The notes below the pieces were generated by a model, which worked only from the letters and a program-made list of their open reading frames with translations, had not been told where the DNA came from and ran no database searches. From the NCBI GenBank assembly GCA_030141605.1, contig JAQGDQ010000454.1, positions 124,001 to 188,000 of the forward strand: a stretch of 64,000 nucleotides of DNA. Reading direction: 5' to 3'. Positions 22,403 through 29,522 of this stretch are shown here, piece after piece (the stretch's first letter is position 1; every line of letters starts with the position of its first letter). This DNA is from Tubiluchus corallicola (taxonomy: Eukaryota > Priapulida > Priapulimorpha > Priapulimorphida > Tubiluchidae). The position numbers were made by a program, and so were the translations under genes.

Positions 22403-23430
22403 ATTATATTAATTATTTCCTTGTAATGTAAGATAAAATGGGTACTGTTTTTGTAGGACGTAACGCAAAACGTTCAAAAGCTCGAAGCATCACCCTGAAG
22501 CCTGATGGTGGAATAGAGATCCAAGAAGACCCGGTTCATTCAGAAGACGAGTGGGAGTTGCCCTCCACCAACAGCCTCTCCGGGCACAGTGATGGAGGTG
22601 AAGGAGAGGCTGACAAGCCTCCTCGGTTAACACCTCCTCGCGAAGTCAGCAGCATGAGAGGCGAGGATCAGTGTCGCTCGATGGACGCTTTGAGTGATCG
22701 CACGGACAACAGCTGGACAAAGGTCCTGGAAGATCTGGAGACATGTGGCAACTCTCGGATACTGCGAGAACTGGAAGAGAGCATCATGAAGGGCAGCGAG
22801 GTTCGGCTGCAGGTCAACAATGACACGCCATCACTAACGACGTCGAAACTCTTGCAACGTTCACGTCCACAACCCCAATACCTGACTCCGGCCAGTCTGG
22901 ATGCAGTCCTGGAAGATCTCACGAATACGAACTGGTCCGACTCTGAGAGCAGTCGAAATAATACCCTCGAGAAAAAATCTGAGGGGTTTCATAACATTAA
23001 TGACACCCTTCACAGCATGTTGAATCCGCCCCCCGTTGAACTACACAAGGTGACGTTGTACAAGGACAAGACGTTCGACGATTTTGGCTTCAGTGTCTCT
23101 GACGGGTTATTTGAAAAGGGCATCTACATCAACCGCATGCGGTCGAATGGACCCGCCTGCATGTCCGGATTGATAAAACCGTATGATCGCATCCTCCAGA
23201 TCAACTCAACGAAAACTCGCGATTTTGACTGCTGCCTGGCGGTGCCGCTGATCGCGTCTGTCGGTGATCGAATAGAACTGGTCATCAGTCGCAATCCGTT
23301 AATGTCCCAGAAGGATTTGACCGACGCGGGTCCCGCTCCCTGGGAGCAGGAAGACGAGGATGACAACACGCCAACACCGACTCCATCTGCAACGTCTACA
23401 TTATCGAATCACAAATTGAAAACGTTATAG
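4304..23430 (+). CDS. GRIP: GRIP-family seven-PDZ scaffold gene (3' part, 13 exons)
   Basis: Glutamate-receptor-interacting-protein homologue. In known animals GRIP proteins are cytoplasmic PDZ scaffolds that bind C-termini of AMPA receptors, ephrin/Eph proteins, liprin-alpha and Fras/Frem proteins and link cargo to kinesin. Thirteen exons join in frame with GT-AG junctions: 4304-4449, 5668-5830, 7068-7213, 9256-9403, 11277-11458, 12674-12805, 13982-14171, 15688-15975, 16608-16753, 17553-17697, 18135-18268, 20311-20505 and 22457-23430. This gives about 995 codons and a TAG stop. Domain order is PDZ1 (second half), PDZ2, PDZ3, basic linker, PDZ4, PDZ5, PDZ6, acidic/Ser linker, PDZ7, which is the vertebrate GRIP1/2 layout. 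Diagnostic matches include [12 protein letters not shown] and [20 protein letters not shown] in the linkers and [10 protein letters not shown] and TRDFDCCL in PDZ7. The N-terminus and first half of PDZ1 are not in the window. Family assignment rests on my recall of GRIP sequences; GRIP1 and GRIP2 cannot be told apart here. Confidence 0.95.
5300..5410 (+). repeat. (TTA)n microsatellite
   Basis: An uninterrupted array of about 35 TTA units in a GRIP intron, preceded by GTT/GTA-type imperfect units from 5268. Confidence 0.97.
5425..5600 (-). mobile_element. Penelope-type terminal fragment with hammerhead-like core
   Basis: On the - strand the order is CTGATGA (5519-5513), an 18-base spacer able to form a short stem, and GAAACG (5494-5489). 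It is followed by a tail shared with 37660-37850 and 51722-51870 (tttggcatgattttaac, then a poly-A-like aataaagttgtgctg end). CTGANGA...GAAAC is the conserved hammerhead-ribozyme core known from Penelope-like element termini. No Penelope ORF is present. Confidence 0.5.
5668..5830 (+). CDS. GRIP: GRIP exon: first half of PDZ2
   Basis: The acceptor is attttag and the donor ag/gtaacc. It carries [11 protein letters not shown], the carboxylate-binding loop FGFTLRGG, and [16 protein letters not shown]. The intron after it splits the final Arg codon in phase 2. Confidence 0.93.
6545..6925 (+). mobile_element. MITE family with CTTTTCAC ends
   Basis: A full-length copy (about 380 bases) from tttcacagttccagtgattg to acgaaactgtgaaaagg. 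It has the same ends and interior as 45490-45872. It lies in a GRIP intron. Confidence 0.75.
7068..7213 (+). CDS. GRIP: GRIP exon: second half of PDZ2
   Basis: The acceptor is attttcag and the donor g/gtaaga. It encodes [18 protein letters not shown] and [12 protein letters not shown], as in GRIP PDZ2. A hAT-like MITE begins only about 8 bases after the donor. Confidence 0.94.
7219..7752 (-). mobile_element. hAT-like MITE (CAGTGGCGGCTCGT ends)
   Basis: It runs from tggtggctcgtagctaaag to tacacaagttgccact, the diverged inverted ends of a family with copies at 14228-15027, 15050-15513, 38897-39394, 41462-41979 and 50392-50898. It has no transposase. It abuts the donor site of a GRIP exon. Confidence 0.75.
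7753..8555. other. Intron sequence with a possible decayed DNA-transposon piece
   Basis: No exon seen. It contains a run of 12 C (about 8098-8110) beside cttcgttataacg. The following catagacatgtatgcattaag...gccaactc stretch resembles part of 21840-21905. Otherwise unremarkable. Confidence 0.4.
8556..9027 (+). mobile_element. MITE family with TGTGTGCTTGCAAA ends
   Basis: Starts tgtgtgcttgcaaaccaaaa and ends tgctatgcaagcacaca, giving an inverted terminal repeat of about 30 bases when mismatches are allowed. Relatives are at 14319-14645, 23487-23926, 31481-32130, 36025-36692 and 55703-56360. It is non-coding. Confidence 0.8.
9256..9403 (+). CDS. GRIP: GRIP exon: first half of PDZ3
   Basis: The acceptor is tttttgcag and the donor ag/gtgtgt. 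It encodes [20 protein letters not shown] and then [12 protein letters not shown]. The loop is LGLSL. The intron splits Arg in phase 2, as in PDZ2. Confidence 0.93.
9546..9605 (+). repeat. (GTCT)n microsatellite
   Basis: About 15 units of tetranucleotide GTCT immediately downstream of a GRIP exon. Confidence 0.97.
10020..10562 (+). mobile_element. pogo-like non-autonomous DNA transposon
   Basis: The left end tacactcatatctcagtttg and the right end caaaccgagatatgagtgta form inverted terminal repeats of about 24 bases around about 500 bp without a transposase. The end type (ATCTCGGTTTGCCGG) and flanking TA resemble the Tc1/mariner-pogo group; that grouping is an inference. A relative at 57905-63540 is split by an LTR element. 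Confidence 0.7.
10800..10880 (+). repeat. (TAATGTAGTG)-type minisatellite
   Basis: Imperfect short repeats of TAATGTAGTG and TAATGTAATG type, about 80 bases, in a GRIP intron. Confidence 0.75.
11277..11458 (+). CDS. GRIP: GRIP exon: second half of PDZ3
   Basis: The acceptor is tttttcgcag and the donor gtaagt. It encodes [18 protein letters not shown] and [12 protein letters not shown], matching the GRIP PDZ3 C-terminal half and the start of the linker. It leaves one base over. Confidence 0.93.
11478..12427 (-). mobile_element. hAT-like MITE (CAGGGGC ends), interrupted copy
   Basis: The outer segments 11478-11620 and 12150-12427 match the full copies at 18487-18902, 24323-24770 and 37947-38361 (ctttacgacgccctaggctg at one end, ctagcctattggttaatacg at the other). 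About 500 extra bases of other sequence lie between them. Confidence 0.7.
12674..12805 (+). CDS. GRIP: GRIP exon: basic linker between PDZ3 and PDZ4
   Basis: The acceptor is atttgacag and the donor gtgagt. It encodes a Ser/Tyr-rich stretch followed by a strongly basic run, [12 protein letters not shown]. Its phases fit both neighbours and its place corresponds to the basic RRR-K linker of vertebrate GRIPs. There is no folded domain. The large (TTACTA)n array starts about 40 bases after it. Confidence 0.82.
12848..13670 (+). repeat. Compound (TTA)n/(TTACTA)n/(TTACCA)n satellite
   Basis: About 820 bases of nested hexanucleotide arrays: (TTA)n to 12925, (TATCAC)n-type to 12975, imperfect units, (TTACCA)n at about 13215-13305, long (TTACTA)n at about 13390-13600 and (CTG)n-like at 13620-13660. 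All six frames stay open or nearly so, giving long false ORFs (Ser-Asn, Ile-Val, Leu, Thr-Ile). It is intronic in GRIP. Confidence 0.97.
13982..14171 (+). CDS. GRIP: GRIP exon: first half of PDZ4
   Basis: The acceptor is catttttag and the donor aa/gtgagc. It encodes [20 protein letters not shown] and [15 protein letters not shown]. The loop is GFGFSL. PDZ4 is one of the AMPA-receptor-binding tandem (PDZ4-5) in known GRIPs. The phase 2 intron here splits a Lys rather than an Arg codon. Confidence 0.92.
14228..15027 (-). mobile_element. hAT-like MITE (CAGTGGCGG ends) with nested insertion
   Basis: Begins cagtgccggctcgtagct and ends tacacgagtcgccactg. The normal length is about 510 bp; here about 330 bp of another MITE (14319-14645) has inserted into it. 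Confidence 0.78.
14319..14645 (+). mobile_element. TGTGTGCTTGC-end MITE nested in a hAT-like MITE
   Basis: An internally shortened copy (about 330 bp versus about 650 bp) starting tgtgtgcttgcaaacg and ending tttcaagcacaca. It interrupts the host element after aaacata. Confidence 0.78.
15050..15513 (+). mobile_element. hAT-like MITE (CAGTGGCGG family), inverted neighbour
   Basis: Same family as 14228-15027 but opposite orientation, starting at about 15060 with gcagcagcacccctgttttc and ending with tgagccgccatt. The outer left terminus is missing. With its neighbour it forms a large imperfect inverted repeat. Confidence 0.75.
15688..15975 (+). CDS. GRIP: GRIP exon: second half of PDZ4 plus first half of PDZ5
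   Basis: This is a single 288-base exon covering the PDZ4-PDZ5 junction. The acceptor is tgtttatag and the donor cg/gtacgt. It encodes [20 protein letters not shown], then [20 protein letters not shown], then [10 protein letters not shown] and [16 protein letters not shown]. Keeping the short tandem linker inside one exon fits PDZ4-5 acting as one unit. Confidence 0.95.
16060..16530 (+). repeat. Composite repeat with tRNA-like module (copy 1)
   Basis: Nearly identical over about 460 bases to 30054-30513. The left part ends at gtcgttaagcgatgacttac, a pogo-like terminus. The right part carries a tRNA-like module (about 16415-16490). Confidence 0.8.
16415..16490 (+). repeat. tRNA-derived SINE-like module or tRNA pseudogene
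   Basis: Contains a good RNA polymerase III B box (ggttcgaacc) inside a T-arm-like hairpin (ctggttcgaaccag) and an A-box-like tagcagtcatgtgg 30-40 bases upstream. The acceptor stem does not pair well, so this is not annotated as a functional tRNA. It is repeated at about 30410-30485. Confidence 0.45.
16608..16753 (+). CDS. GRIP: GRIP exon: second half of PDZ5
   Basis: The acceptor is tttttag and the donor g/gtaagt. It encodes [20 protein letters not shown] and [10 protein letters not shown], matching GRIP PDZ5. Confidence 0.94.
16802..17451 (-). repeat. TTAA-ended interspersed repeat with inserted MITE piece
   Basis: A reverse-orientation copy, from accggacccaatgttaaac to atcctgtcttccttta. 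It is interrupted at 17181-17284 by about 100 bases of a hAT-like MITE end. About 45 bases of host repeat (gttttagta...ttacagtag...tgtact) are present on both sides of the insert. Confidence 0.72.
17553..17697 (+). CDS. GRIP: GRIP exon: first half of PDZ6
   Basis: The acceptor is ttcatctag and the donor ag/gtgagt. It encodes [20 protein letters not shown] and [16 protein letters not shown], very close to vertebrate PDZ6, which binds liprin-alpha and ephrin-B type ligands. Confidence 0.95.
17860..18065 (+). repeat. Interspersed repeat shared with 33255 and 50935
   Basis: The segment atcgtcaaaatggctgca...tttacaagttttatacag...taagtggagggttttctt recurs at 33255-33550 and 50935-51250. It is non-coding; no termini were identified. 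Confidence 0.65.
18135..18268 (+). CDS. GRIP: GRIP exon: second half of PDZ6
   Basis: The acceptor is ctttttag and the donor a/gtgagt. It encodes [40 protein letters not shown] and ISRN. This is near-identical in pattern to vertebrate GRIP PDZ6. Confidence 0.95.
18487..18902 (-). mobile_element. hAT-like MITE (CAGGGGC ends)
   Basis: 416 bp from caggggtgtatcaagac to gttaatacacccctg. The flanking 8-mers aacatggt and aacacagt agree at 6 of 8 positions, consistent with a decayed 8-bp hAT target duplication. Confidence 0.8.
18903..20310. other. GRIP intron sequence
   Basis: No exon seen. A weak fragment of the CAGGGGC-end MITE lies at about 19720-19900 (agtcactgcttgtggtgtgt...agcctagttaact). The rest is ordinary AT-rich sequence. 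Confidence 0.5.
20311..20505 (+). CDS. GRIP: GRIP exon: PDZ6-PDZ7 linker, part 1
   Basis: The acceptor is tttcttacag and the donor g/gtaaaa. It encodes a charged Ser-rich linker containing [15 protein letters not shown], a motif shared with vertebrate GRIPs, followed by a Gly/Lys-rich segment. There is no folded domain. Confidence 0.9.
20506..22317. other. GRIP intron sequence
   Basis: No exon seen. There is a run of degenerate tcagctgactca/gctaagtcagc motifs at 20570-20680, a hAT-like MITE end fragment at about 21700-21790 (ggctcatgcataggtactgt) and a pogo-like end fragment at about 21805-21860 (gtccgtcaaccgagatatgag). The rest has no recognised content. Confidence 0.5.
22318..22400 (+). 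repeat. (TTA)n microsatellite
   Basis: About 27 perfect units, about 55 bases before the acceptor of the last GRIP exon. Confidence 0.97.
22457..23430 (+). CDS. GRIP: GRIP last exon: linker part 2, PDZ7 and stop
   Basis: The acceptor is gtttttgtag and the stop is TAG at 23428-23430. The first part is an acidic/Ser-rich linker ending in [20 protein letters not shown], the conserved GRIP segment before PDZ7. PDZ7 (about 23030-23305) reads [47 protein letters not shown] and [13 protein letters not shown]. It has no internal intron, unlike PDZ1-6. In known GRIPs PDZ7 binds GRASP-1. The protein ends in KLKTL. Confidence 0.95.
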
Positions 23431-23486
23431 CCAACGTTTTTTGTCCTTTTCTAAATTACTGCTATTTGTACAGATCTGTTATGGCG
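23431..23486 (+). other. GRIP: Start of GRIP 3' UTR
   Basis: Non-coding sequence follows the stop codon directly. A MITE (23487-23926) begins 56 bases later, so the mature 3' UTR either ends early or contains the MITE. An AATAAA occurs near 25875, but none was seen close to the stop, so the transcript end is not determined. Confidence 0.5.
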
Positions 23487-23926
23487 ATATGTGTGCTTGC
23501 ATAGCAAAATCGTCCATAAGTCGGCAATTACACTTTTCTATGTTGCTGTGGACTTTGCAAGAGCACATTGTAGTTATGTTTAAAACTAGTAGATGGCTCT
23601 TACTGACGAAATTCTGGGATTGGCAACAGTGAAAACCCGAGCTACTATCGGAGTTTGAAATATAATTTTTTTTACAATTAGGGTACTAGTTTTTTAGCCA
23701 GAGAAGTGGGTACAGGGTTGTAAAATTAGATTTTTCATATTTTTTGAGCATTTTCTTGATAATTTGATGCTCGAATAAAAAGTGCAATATATTTAGCATT
23801 TGTTTATATAAAAAATAAAAAATTAGCATGTCACCCAATTTTTGGTGCATTCTACTTTGAAGCACCATAACGTAGTTTTAACTATGCCGACTTATGGACA
23901 GTTTTGGTTTGCAAGCACACTTGAGC
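23487..23926 (-). mobile_element. TGTGTGCTTGC-end MITE in GRIP 3' flank
   Basis: Starts tgtgtgcttgcatagcaaaa and ends cggtttgcaagcacac-like (cagttttggtttgcaagca). It is about 440 bp, shorter than the 650-bp copies, and lies within or next to the GRIP 3' UTR. Confidence 0.78.
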
Positions 23927-23999
23927 TAGAAGATACTTGCTATGCTCGCTTTGATAAATAGTATATTTGCAAGTGTATCCTACATGCTTATTTTACAGT

Positions 24000-25890
24000 T
24001 AAGAAAAGAAATCTACAGGTCCCCTTTCAATGTTAACCAAAGATGCGTAATCATTGCTAATTACTTGAAAATGTGACTGCAAAATGGTAGAAGTGTAATT
24101 GCTGTTAGCTGAAAGATTATTAATGGCATAGTTTAGACTACTTGATATCAAAATGAATTATTTTGTATTTAGTTTGTGATAGCCTGCACTGGTAGATTAA
24201 TTGTGTAAACAGCGTGAATCTTTGTTGCAACTAACAAAGTTTTGAGTGCTGTTGCGTAGTATTTTTTGAGTTAGTATAACGAGCTTGTTTTATTAAGTGC
24301 TTGTCGCTGAAGTAAGTATTTTCAGGGGCGTATTAACCAATAGGCTAACTAGGCCATAACCTAGGGCTCCAAGGTTTGAGGGCGCCACATTTTAGAAAAA
24401 ATTCTTATTCGCCTCGGAAATTTACTTTCATATTTATATAATACTTTCATATTCATGTAAAAGGTGCATTTTGTAACAGACAACAGACCACAGGCAGTTA
24501 CTGAATACAGCTTTTATATAAGTGTCACATAACGAGCAGGTGCAAGGTATTACACAACAAGCAGTTGTGTGCAACCTGCTTGAATATAAGCACTATGCAA
24601 ATATGTGGAATTAATAATGACCATGTAGAAACTAGGTTAATAGTTTTTCTAATACACCACAAGTAATTGTTTAATTACTTCTCATTACATAAGCAACCAT
24701 AAATTCACAATAGAGATGGGCGGCGCAGCATTATCAGCCTAGGACGTCGTAAAGTCTTGATATGCCCCTGAATATTTAAACTAGTGCTTGTAGTTTATCT
24801 GTAAAAAATGTACATGTACACTTTTTCACTTAGTAATTAAGCAAGATGTTAAGTTAATAATATATCAAAATGTCTATTTGTACATATATGTTTTAGTTTT
24901 TGTAGCATATCGTTTTAGTCTCGAGATTGTGCAAGGTTAAAAGAGCAGCTATTGTATGGTTTGTTTGGCAACTCTGCATGTTTGCATTTTTTGCCAGCAA
25001 ATGTCACTGCAAATCAGTAAATTTTAGTGGCGTGACATTGTTTATTGTATTCGTACTTCATCTATTAGAAGATAGTCATATGTTAAGACTTAATAGTGAG
25101 CATTTTTTAAAGTTAATTTATTTTTTAATCGGAAATTATAGTATGGTGGTGACATCTATATTCATACTTTGTATACTAAGTAAAGGCATGCAAGTGTGGA
25201 AAGTTCACAATAACCACTCTTTTTTAGTGAATAATGCCACTTATGCTGGGACACTCTTAGAGATGTTACAATATCTTTATTGTTTTTTATCAGTAGGACT
25301 CTATTAAGCCTACATATATGTTTTTTGCCTAACAATCAAGTGCAGTTTTTCTATTGCACAACATCGCACCCATTTGTTTGCCAAACAACAGACCATAGAA
25401 TTTGAATTAGAAAAAGGGACACATTGTTGCCTCAGTTTTTGTTTGAGGCTTGCAGTCTCTCTGTGCACACACATGGCATTTAAATCTGTGAATTGTGACA
25501 TTGTTATGGGTATCATTGCATTAATCTGATAATCATAACCCGGCAAAATTTAAACATGATTTTAAGAAATAGAGCACCCAACCTAAAATTGTTGTTCGCT
25601 AAAAAGCTGTGCAAACTCACTTAGCATCCACTTATAATATGTATATTTAGATTTTATTGTTTCTTCTCGTACTTTATCTTTTCGTGGCGTGTTTATGTTT
25701 ATATTTATTACTTGTATAGTGTTGAGTTTGGTTTATTTAAACTGTAAATTGACTGAATATTAGTGTTAATATATTTTCAAAATTGTGAGTAAAATTTTAT
25801 TTATATTCTTTCTTGTGTTTCTCCCCTAGTTGACCATTATGATATCTATAGATATAATTCGTAATTGCAGTATAATAAACCTTCTCTATC
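24000..25890. other. GRIP downstream flank, related to 47.1-48.8 kb
   Basis: No gene recognised. Short collinear matches to the second block include gatagcctgcactggtag (24180 and 47370), aaatagagcac (25567 and 48113) and tttatttaaactg...tgaatat...gttaatatatttt (25730 and 48665). The 126-codon open frame at 24927-25307 has no recognisable family and is probably chance. AATAAA occurs near 25875. Confidence 0.55.
24323..24770 (+). mobile_element. hAT-like MITE (CAGGGGC ends)
   Basis: 448 bp from caggggcgtattaacc to ttgatatgcccctg. The flanking 8-mers agtatttt and aatattta agree at 6 of 8 positions. Confidence 0.8.
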
Positions 25891-27890
25891 TTGAATTGAA
25901 TTTGAATTTGAATTTATTTATTCCACAGCAACTCAAATATACATATAAATTGATATAACATTGAAAAAAATAAATAAACTATGCGAGTTACTGTGAGGAG
26001 GAGGAAGGAGCATTTTGCTTTCGAGTCCTCCTCCAGATAAGTGAAACAATTGACAATTAACATTACATTTTCATCAGTTATAGCATACATTAGAACAAAG
26101 TAAGTTTTGTTAGTAACTTAAGATCAGGATGAGTAAAATTGTGAGTTAATTATACCGGTGTAGTAGGTAATTCTTTGATGCTTTTTTAAATTGATAAAGA
26201 TTAAGAGTTTTCATTTCACGCGGAATTGATGACCATATTTTAATAGCATTATATTTTGATGACTGTTTCATTATATTTGTTTTTGGAAGGGGGAGTACAT
26301 AGTTTTCGACTGAATATCTTGTGTAATGATCATGTTGATTTGAAACTGGACTAAAGTATGACTGAAAAGCTGGTGGAAGTAGTGAATTATGATAGTGATA
26401 CATGAAATGAAGACAATACATGTCATATATTTCTTTCACTTTAAGAGTTTTAACAGACAAATAAATTATATTTGTGGGATGGTCATACCTTACATGATAT
26501 ATTAGTTTGAGAATTTTGTTCTGGGTAATTTGTAAAGCTTCCAGATTACTTTTATATACACCACCCCAAGACATGACGCCATATATTAGATATGGGTAGA
26601 CTAAACTGTAATAGATTTTCATCAATGTTTCTCTATTAACAAACTTGCGTAATTTATAGATGATTCCCAAGGTTTTACTCAATTTATGCTTTATTATACT
26701 TATTTGGTACTTCCAGTCTAGGTGCTCATCAAGAAATATTCCCAAATATTTAACATGTGACTTTTTTTCAACAATAACATTACTAAGAACTATGGTTATA
26801 TTTCTTGATGGTGTTCTCCTTTTCTTTTTTAGAAGCATGAAGTTAGATTTATTAATATTCAATGAGACCTTATTGACATTCAACCATTCTGTTACTTTAT
26901 TTAACTGGGTATTCATAACACTCTCCAAGTTATCTATATTTGAATCACTTAAAAAAATATTTGTGTCATCTGCAAAAAGTCTGAAGATTAAATTTGAGCA
27001 ACTTAGTGGCATATCATTTATATATAGAAGAAATAAAAGTGGTCCTAGAGTAGAACCTTGGGGAACACCATGCTTAATTGGAAGTGTATTGGATTTACAT
27101 CCATTTAGTTCGACATACTGGAGACGATCACAAAGATAACTTTTGAACCATGATTGAGCTGAATGTCTTATACCATAATAATGCAATTTGTCTAGAAGAA
27201 TACAATGATTTACCGTATCAAATGCCTTTGATAAATCTATAAACAGACCACAGACATACTGATCATTATCAAGCGCCTCTGCAATTTTATTAGTTATTTC
27301 AATTAATGCTAATGCTGTTGAATGCGACTTTCGAAAACCGAATTGATAGTCATATAAAACTTTGTTTTGTAAAAGAAAAGAGGACAGTTGATTAAATGCG
27401 ATTTTTTCAAGTATTTTAGAAAAAACACTTAATAGTGAAATTGGTCGATAATTAGATAACTTAGTTTTACTATTTGATTTATAAACAGGAATTACTTTAG
27501 TGAGTTTAAGCTGTTCAGGAAAAATACCAGTATTAAATGATTGATTAATTATAAAAGTTAATGGCTTGGAAATGACGGAACTAGCAATTTTAACAAAAAA
27601 ATTACTGACACCATCTGCACCAGGGGCTTTGTTACCCTTAAGTCCTGTTAATAATGAAAGCACTTCTACTTCATTAATAGGTTCAAATCTAAATTCATTA
27701 GCGAGATTACCAGTTAAATACGAAAGATGATGCTTATTGACATTTGGAATATTTTGTGCCAATGTTGATCCAACTTCAACAAAAAACTTATTAAATTTAT
27801 CAGCCATTAACTGGGGTTGGGTTATTTGCTCATTATTAATAACTAATTTAGTAAGACAATTCTTTTGGGCTTTTAGTTTTACTAGTTAAA
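25890..27890 (-). mobile_element. 5'-truncated LINE (non-LTR retrotransposon)
   Basis: It contains an RT frame (26146-27807), a 3' UTR of about 240 bases and a 3' tail of repeated AAATTC units (25893-25915 region), a tail type used by several LINE clades. No endonuclease is present, so it is 5'-truncated. Beyond about 27890 the sequence resembles genomic sequence at 48825-48900, which marks the probable 5' end of the insert. The clade is not assigned (CR1/L2/Jockey-like by general look). Confidence 0.82.
26146..27807 (-). CDS. LINE reverse transcriptase, 553 codons, uninterrupted
   Basis: An RNA-templated DNA polymerase of a non-LTR retrotransposon, used for target-primed reverse transcription. 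Visible RT blocks are NKAPGADGVSNFFVK (about residue 55), VIPVYKSNSKTKLSNYRPIS (about 105), YDYQFGFRKSHST (about 153), FIDLSKAFDTVNHCIL (about 188, first catalytic Asp), GVPQGSTLGPLLFLLYINDM (about 244) and the catalytic FADD box in LFADDTNIF (about 276). It is followed by the thumb region (KYLGIFLDEHLDW) and a C-terminal segment ending in HRYN and stop. The endonuclease half is absent. The start ATG is only the first Met in the remaining frame; the frame before it is closed by a stop a few codons beyond 27870. The RT core looks intact, but the element cannot be autonomous. Confidence 0.93.
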   Translation of the reverse strand: MADKFNKFFVEVGSTLAQNIPNVNKHHLSYLTGNLANEFRFEPINEVEVLSLLTGLKGNKAPGADGVSNFFVKIASSVISKPLTFIINQSFNTGIFPEQLKLTKVIPVYKSNSKTKLSNYRPISLLSVFSKILEKIAFNQLSSFLLQNKVLYDYQFGFRKSHSTALALIEITNKIAEALDNDQYVCGLFIDLSKAFDTVNHCILLDKLHYYGIRHSAQSWFKSYLCDRLQYVELNGCKSNTLPIKHGVPQGSTLGPLLFLLYINDMPLSCSNLIFRLFADDTNIFLSDSNIDNLESVMNTQLNKVTEWLNVNKVSLNINKSNFMLLKKKRRTPSRNITIVLSNVIVEKKSHVKYLGIFLDEHLDWKYQISIIKHKLSKTLGIIYKLRKFVNRETLMKIYYSLVYPYLIYGVMSWGGVYKSNLEALQITQNKILKLIYHVRYDHPTNIIYLSVKTLKVKEIYDMYCLHFMYHYHNSLLPPAFQSYFSPVSNQHDHYTRYSVENYVLPLPKTNIMKQSSKYNAIKIWSSIPREMKTLNLYQFKKASKNYLLHRYN

Positions 27891-28079
27891 TTGTTTGTGT
27901 TAGCTTTTTTTATTACTCCAAAGTTTTCGTATAATACTTTCCATATCATTATAATAATAGAGGAGAGAGAGTTAGCAGATAAATTAAAACTGGAGCTAAC
28001 AGTTTGTTCGGCATTTAGTTAATACACTAACACCACAAAAATAAACTGAAATAGTTGTATGGATTCAGGACGATGACAG

Positions 28080-28765
28080 ATAACTCAATATTCTGACCGT
28101 AATTCTCAAAAGAAAATACAAGTTTGTTCACGAGCTAATTCATTGACAGGTAACAAAGTGTTTTCACCATCTAATGGCAGCCATTCTCAAGAGAAAATAC
28201 AAGTTTGTTCAGGAGATGATTCATTAACAGATAACTCAATATTTGACAAGCAAACGACAGTCATTCTTAAGAGAACATGCAAATTTGTCCACGAGGTGAT
28301 TTGACAGATAACTCAATATTTCGACCACCTAATGGTAGTCATTCTTGATAGGAAATACAAGTTTGTTCACGACTTTATTTATTGACAGATAATTAAATAC
28401 TTTGACCACCTAATGGCAATCGTTTTCAAGAAAACTACAAGTCTGTTCACGAGATGGTTTAATGCAGATAACTAAATATTTTGACCACCTATTGGTATCA
28501 TTCTCAAGAAAAAATACATTTTTTTCAAGAGGCGATTTCTTGACAGATAACTCAAAATTTTGGTCACTTAATAGTAGTTAGTTATTTTCAAAAGAAGATG
28601 CAATTTTACTCACGAGATAATTCGTTGATAGATAATTCAATATTTTGTCCAGCAAACAGCAGTCATTCTCAAGAGAACATGCACATTTGTTCACTAGGTG
28701 ATTTGACAGATAACTCAATAAATTGATCACTTAATGGGAATCACTCAAAAGTTTTGAAATATGAG
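28080..28765 (+). repeat. Degenerate minisatellite, about 80-bp unit, about 9 copies
   Basis: Repeated landmarks gacagataactcaatattt, gaccacctaatgg, cattctcaagagaa and tttgttcacgagatgattc return about every 75-85 bases. Units differ by many substitutions and indels, so the array is old. It lies 3' of collagen-like gene 1. Confidence 0.88.
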
Positions 28766-28896
28766 GGGAGAAGTTTGGCGGTTTGTGTTTATCAGAAGTT
28801 AAACCACAGTGAGCCCAGTTAATAAATGTCGAGTAGACCATCAAGAAGACTAGTTTCGATTGATATTCAATAAGAAATCTAACATATTTAGCTTAA

Positions 28897-29522
28897 TCAG
28901 TTATAATGATGTCCATTTGTTACAGGACGCTGCTTATATCGACGTGGAGTGTGAACACGTTGTTGATATTCCTTCACGTTTTGCTGGAATGGATATCTTA
29001 TAGCATTAAATGACGTCACTGGAGATTTGGGGATTTGCTTCTGCTGTTGTTGCTGCCGTTGTGGCTGTTGAGGCAGTTGTTGTTGCTGCAGTTTCTGGTT
29101 CTGGTTCACCACATATCTATGAGGATGTGGACTATAAACACGCCCTGGATATTCCTGGACGGAAGGATGTTTCAAAACGTTCTGCGTCAAAGGAACCTGT
29201 GTCTTTTGTCGCTGACCATGCTGTTGAGATTGCAGTTGCCTGAGTTGTTCGAATTGATTAAACGCATTTCTGATCAGTGGTTGTTGCTGAACTGGGAAAT
29301 GTTCCCTGATGATATCGGGAATAATTCCCTCTCGGTCATCAATGTCCAGCTCCCCATGCAGGTAGCGCTTCAACACGTCCTCCGGGTCGTGGATAATGGT
29401 GCGATGACCACCAAATGGACGTAAACGATGGGGTCCGTAAGCTCCGTGTGGTTCTTGGTATCCGTATTTCTTTTCATATTTGTTTGGCTTGACATGAACT
29501 ACGTAAAGACGCGATGAATCAC
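28897..29522 (-). CDS. Collagen-like gene 1, last exon: Gln-rich C-terminal region
   Basis: The acceptor is ccgatgtag/GTGATTC and the stop is TGA at 28899-28897. It encodes [20 protein letters not shown], an HG-rich stretch, [40 protein letters not shown], a Gln-rich block and a basic Tyr-rich end ([13 protein letters not shown]). Strong conservation with gene 2 over the DVLKRY...EYPGRVY part supports a real protein. Confidence 0.9.

Noticed and set aside
24927-25307. 126-codon hydrophobic frame
   Set aside because: No recognised family, lies in a duplicated non-coding flank and is not preserved in the 47-48 kb copy.
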